The notes under the pieces: model-generated
The model's database searches: none
What the model saw: only the letters and a program-made list of their open reading frames with translations
What the model was told of the DNA's origin: nothing
Program-made: the position numbers and the translations under genes
Shown: positions 4,891 through 5,234 of the stretch, one piece after another
How the letters are laid out: the number at the start of each line of letters is the position of its first letter
Numbering within the stretch: position 1 is the first letter of the stretch
Assembly: GCA_035547915.1 (NCBI GenBank)
Contig: DASZTS010000002.1
Span: 1-5,234 of the forward strand
Direction of reading: 5' to 3'
Source: DASSFG01 sp035547915
GTDB taxonomy: Bacteria; Planctomycetota; Planctomycetia; Pirellulales; JAICIG01
DNA: 5,234 nt

Positions 4891-5234
4891 TTGCCTTCGA
4901 ACTTTAACAGCAGACGCGAAATCGATGGTGCGGTGTAGTTGAGTTGGGGTAGGAAGCTTTCGAAACGGATTGGATTTCGGGCCAAAAACAGCTCACTCGC
5001 CTTGAGGCCCTTCTCGTACATGCGGCGGGCGAGTTCCGGGATGACACGCAACCCCTGGGCAGTCTGTGTGCGAGCGATGAAGTGCTTGGCAACCTCAATG
5101 GTCTTGAGCACCGCCGCTTGAAGCGATCGCGTCACGTGGCAGAACATGCGGTGCTCGATCGGATTGTACTTCGAGCAGCCCGGCGGGTAGTGGGCCACGC
5201 GAATGTCGCAGTCCATGTCCGAGGCAAGGTAGCA
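4887..5234 (-). CDS. ISAzo13-like DDE transposase, C-terminal part, cut by the window edge
   Basis: The 115 visible codons run open from the right edge (CYLASDMDCDIRVAHYPPG...) to a TGA at 4889-4887. VAHYPPGCSKYNPIEHRMFC is the hallmark block of ISAzo13-family transposases, and the Glu in NPIEH is the expected third DDE residue. ARTQTAQGLRV and FLPQLNYTA fit the family's C-terminal region. The N-terminal two-thirds, with the two catalytic Asp residues, lie outside the window. The ending ISRLLLKFEGK goes a little past the usual NY end, and the next gene starts within the stop codon. An intact IS should still have an inverted repeat downstream, and I cannot recognise one. The 3' end is therefore either a relic or has its repeat hidden inside the 133-residue gene. 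Confidence 0.85.
   Translation of the reverse strand, partial: CYLASDMDCDIRVAHYPPGCSKYNPIEHRMFCHVTRSLQAAVLKTIEVAKHFIARTQTAQGLRVIPELARRMYEKGLKASELFLARNPIRFESFLPQLNYTAPSISRLLLKFEGK

Noticed and set aside
1..5234. tRNA, rRNA or riboswitch
   Set aside because: No cloverleaf, CCA end or conserved RNA core was visible on either strand by eye.

Overview
The window is a GC-rich bacterial accessory region in which every supportable gene lies on the minus strand. It reads as a piece of a defence-type operon broken up by mobile DNA. The host cannot be named from this sequence. The GC-rich coding, an ISAzo13-like transposase, a long IS21-family element and a textbook sigma-54 (-24/-12) promoter would suit a planctomycete or another environmental Gram-negative-type bacterium, but that is inference only.

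Layout in the direction of transcription, from the right edge to the left. (1) 5234-4887: the 3' end of an ISAzo13-like DDE transposase gene, cut by the window edge. (2) 4890-4489: an unrecognised 133-residue protein whose ATG overlaps the transposase stop (ATGA). (3) 4476-1644: a complete 2,833-bp IS21-family insertion sequence. It has istA (4360-2564) and istB (2567-1725) overlapping by ATGA, imperfect terminal inverted repeats of about 50 bp, and a perfect 7-bp target duplication TCATGGT on both sides. (4) 1640 to the left edge: the N-terminal half of a DUF1156/COG1743-type DNA adenine methylase. No ORF caller that requires a stop codon would list this frame, because it stays open for 546 codons to the window edge. 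(5) About 175-1: a probable junction to unrelated DNA. It carries a sigma-54 promoter (119-104), a strong ribosome binding site (72-65) and the first 19 codons of another gene (57-1) in a different frame.

Removing the IS and one target copy restores the older arrangement: the 133-residue gene ends with TAA, then 8 nt, then the ATG of the methylase. The two were therefore neighbours and probably one operon. The IS entered exactly at this joint, its target duplication contains the methylase start codon, and neither reading frame was broken. The methylase has lost its 3' half, including the region where the family carries its catalytic (D/N)PPY motif. The defence locus is therefore probably inactive, even though the first 480 or so residues look well conserved.

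The least expected signal is inside the IS. Modules of its terminal repeats (GGCTGGTTTT and TCGGCRNGTTGG types) recur within istA and istB, always in the same reading frame. They encode a KPAN-x-PTGS peptide in the IstA linker and again in the IstB C-terminal tail.
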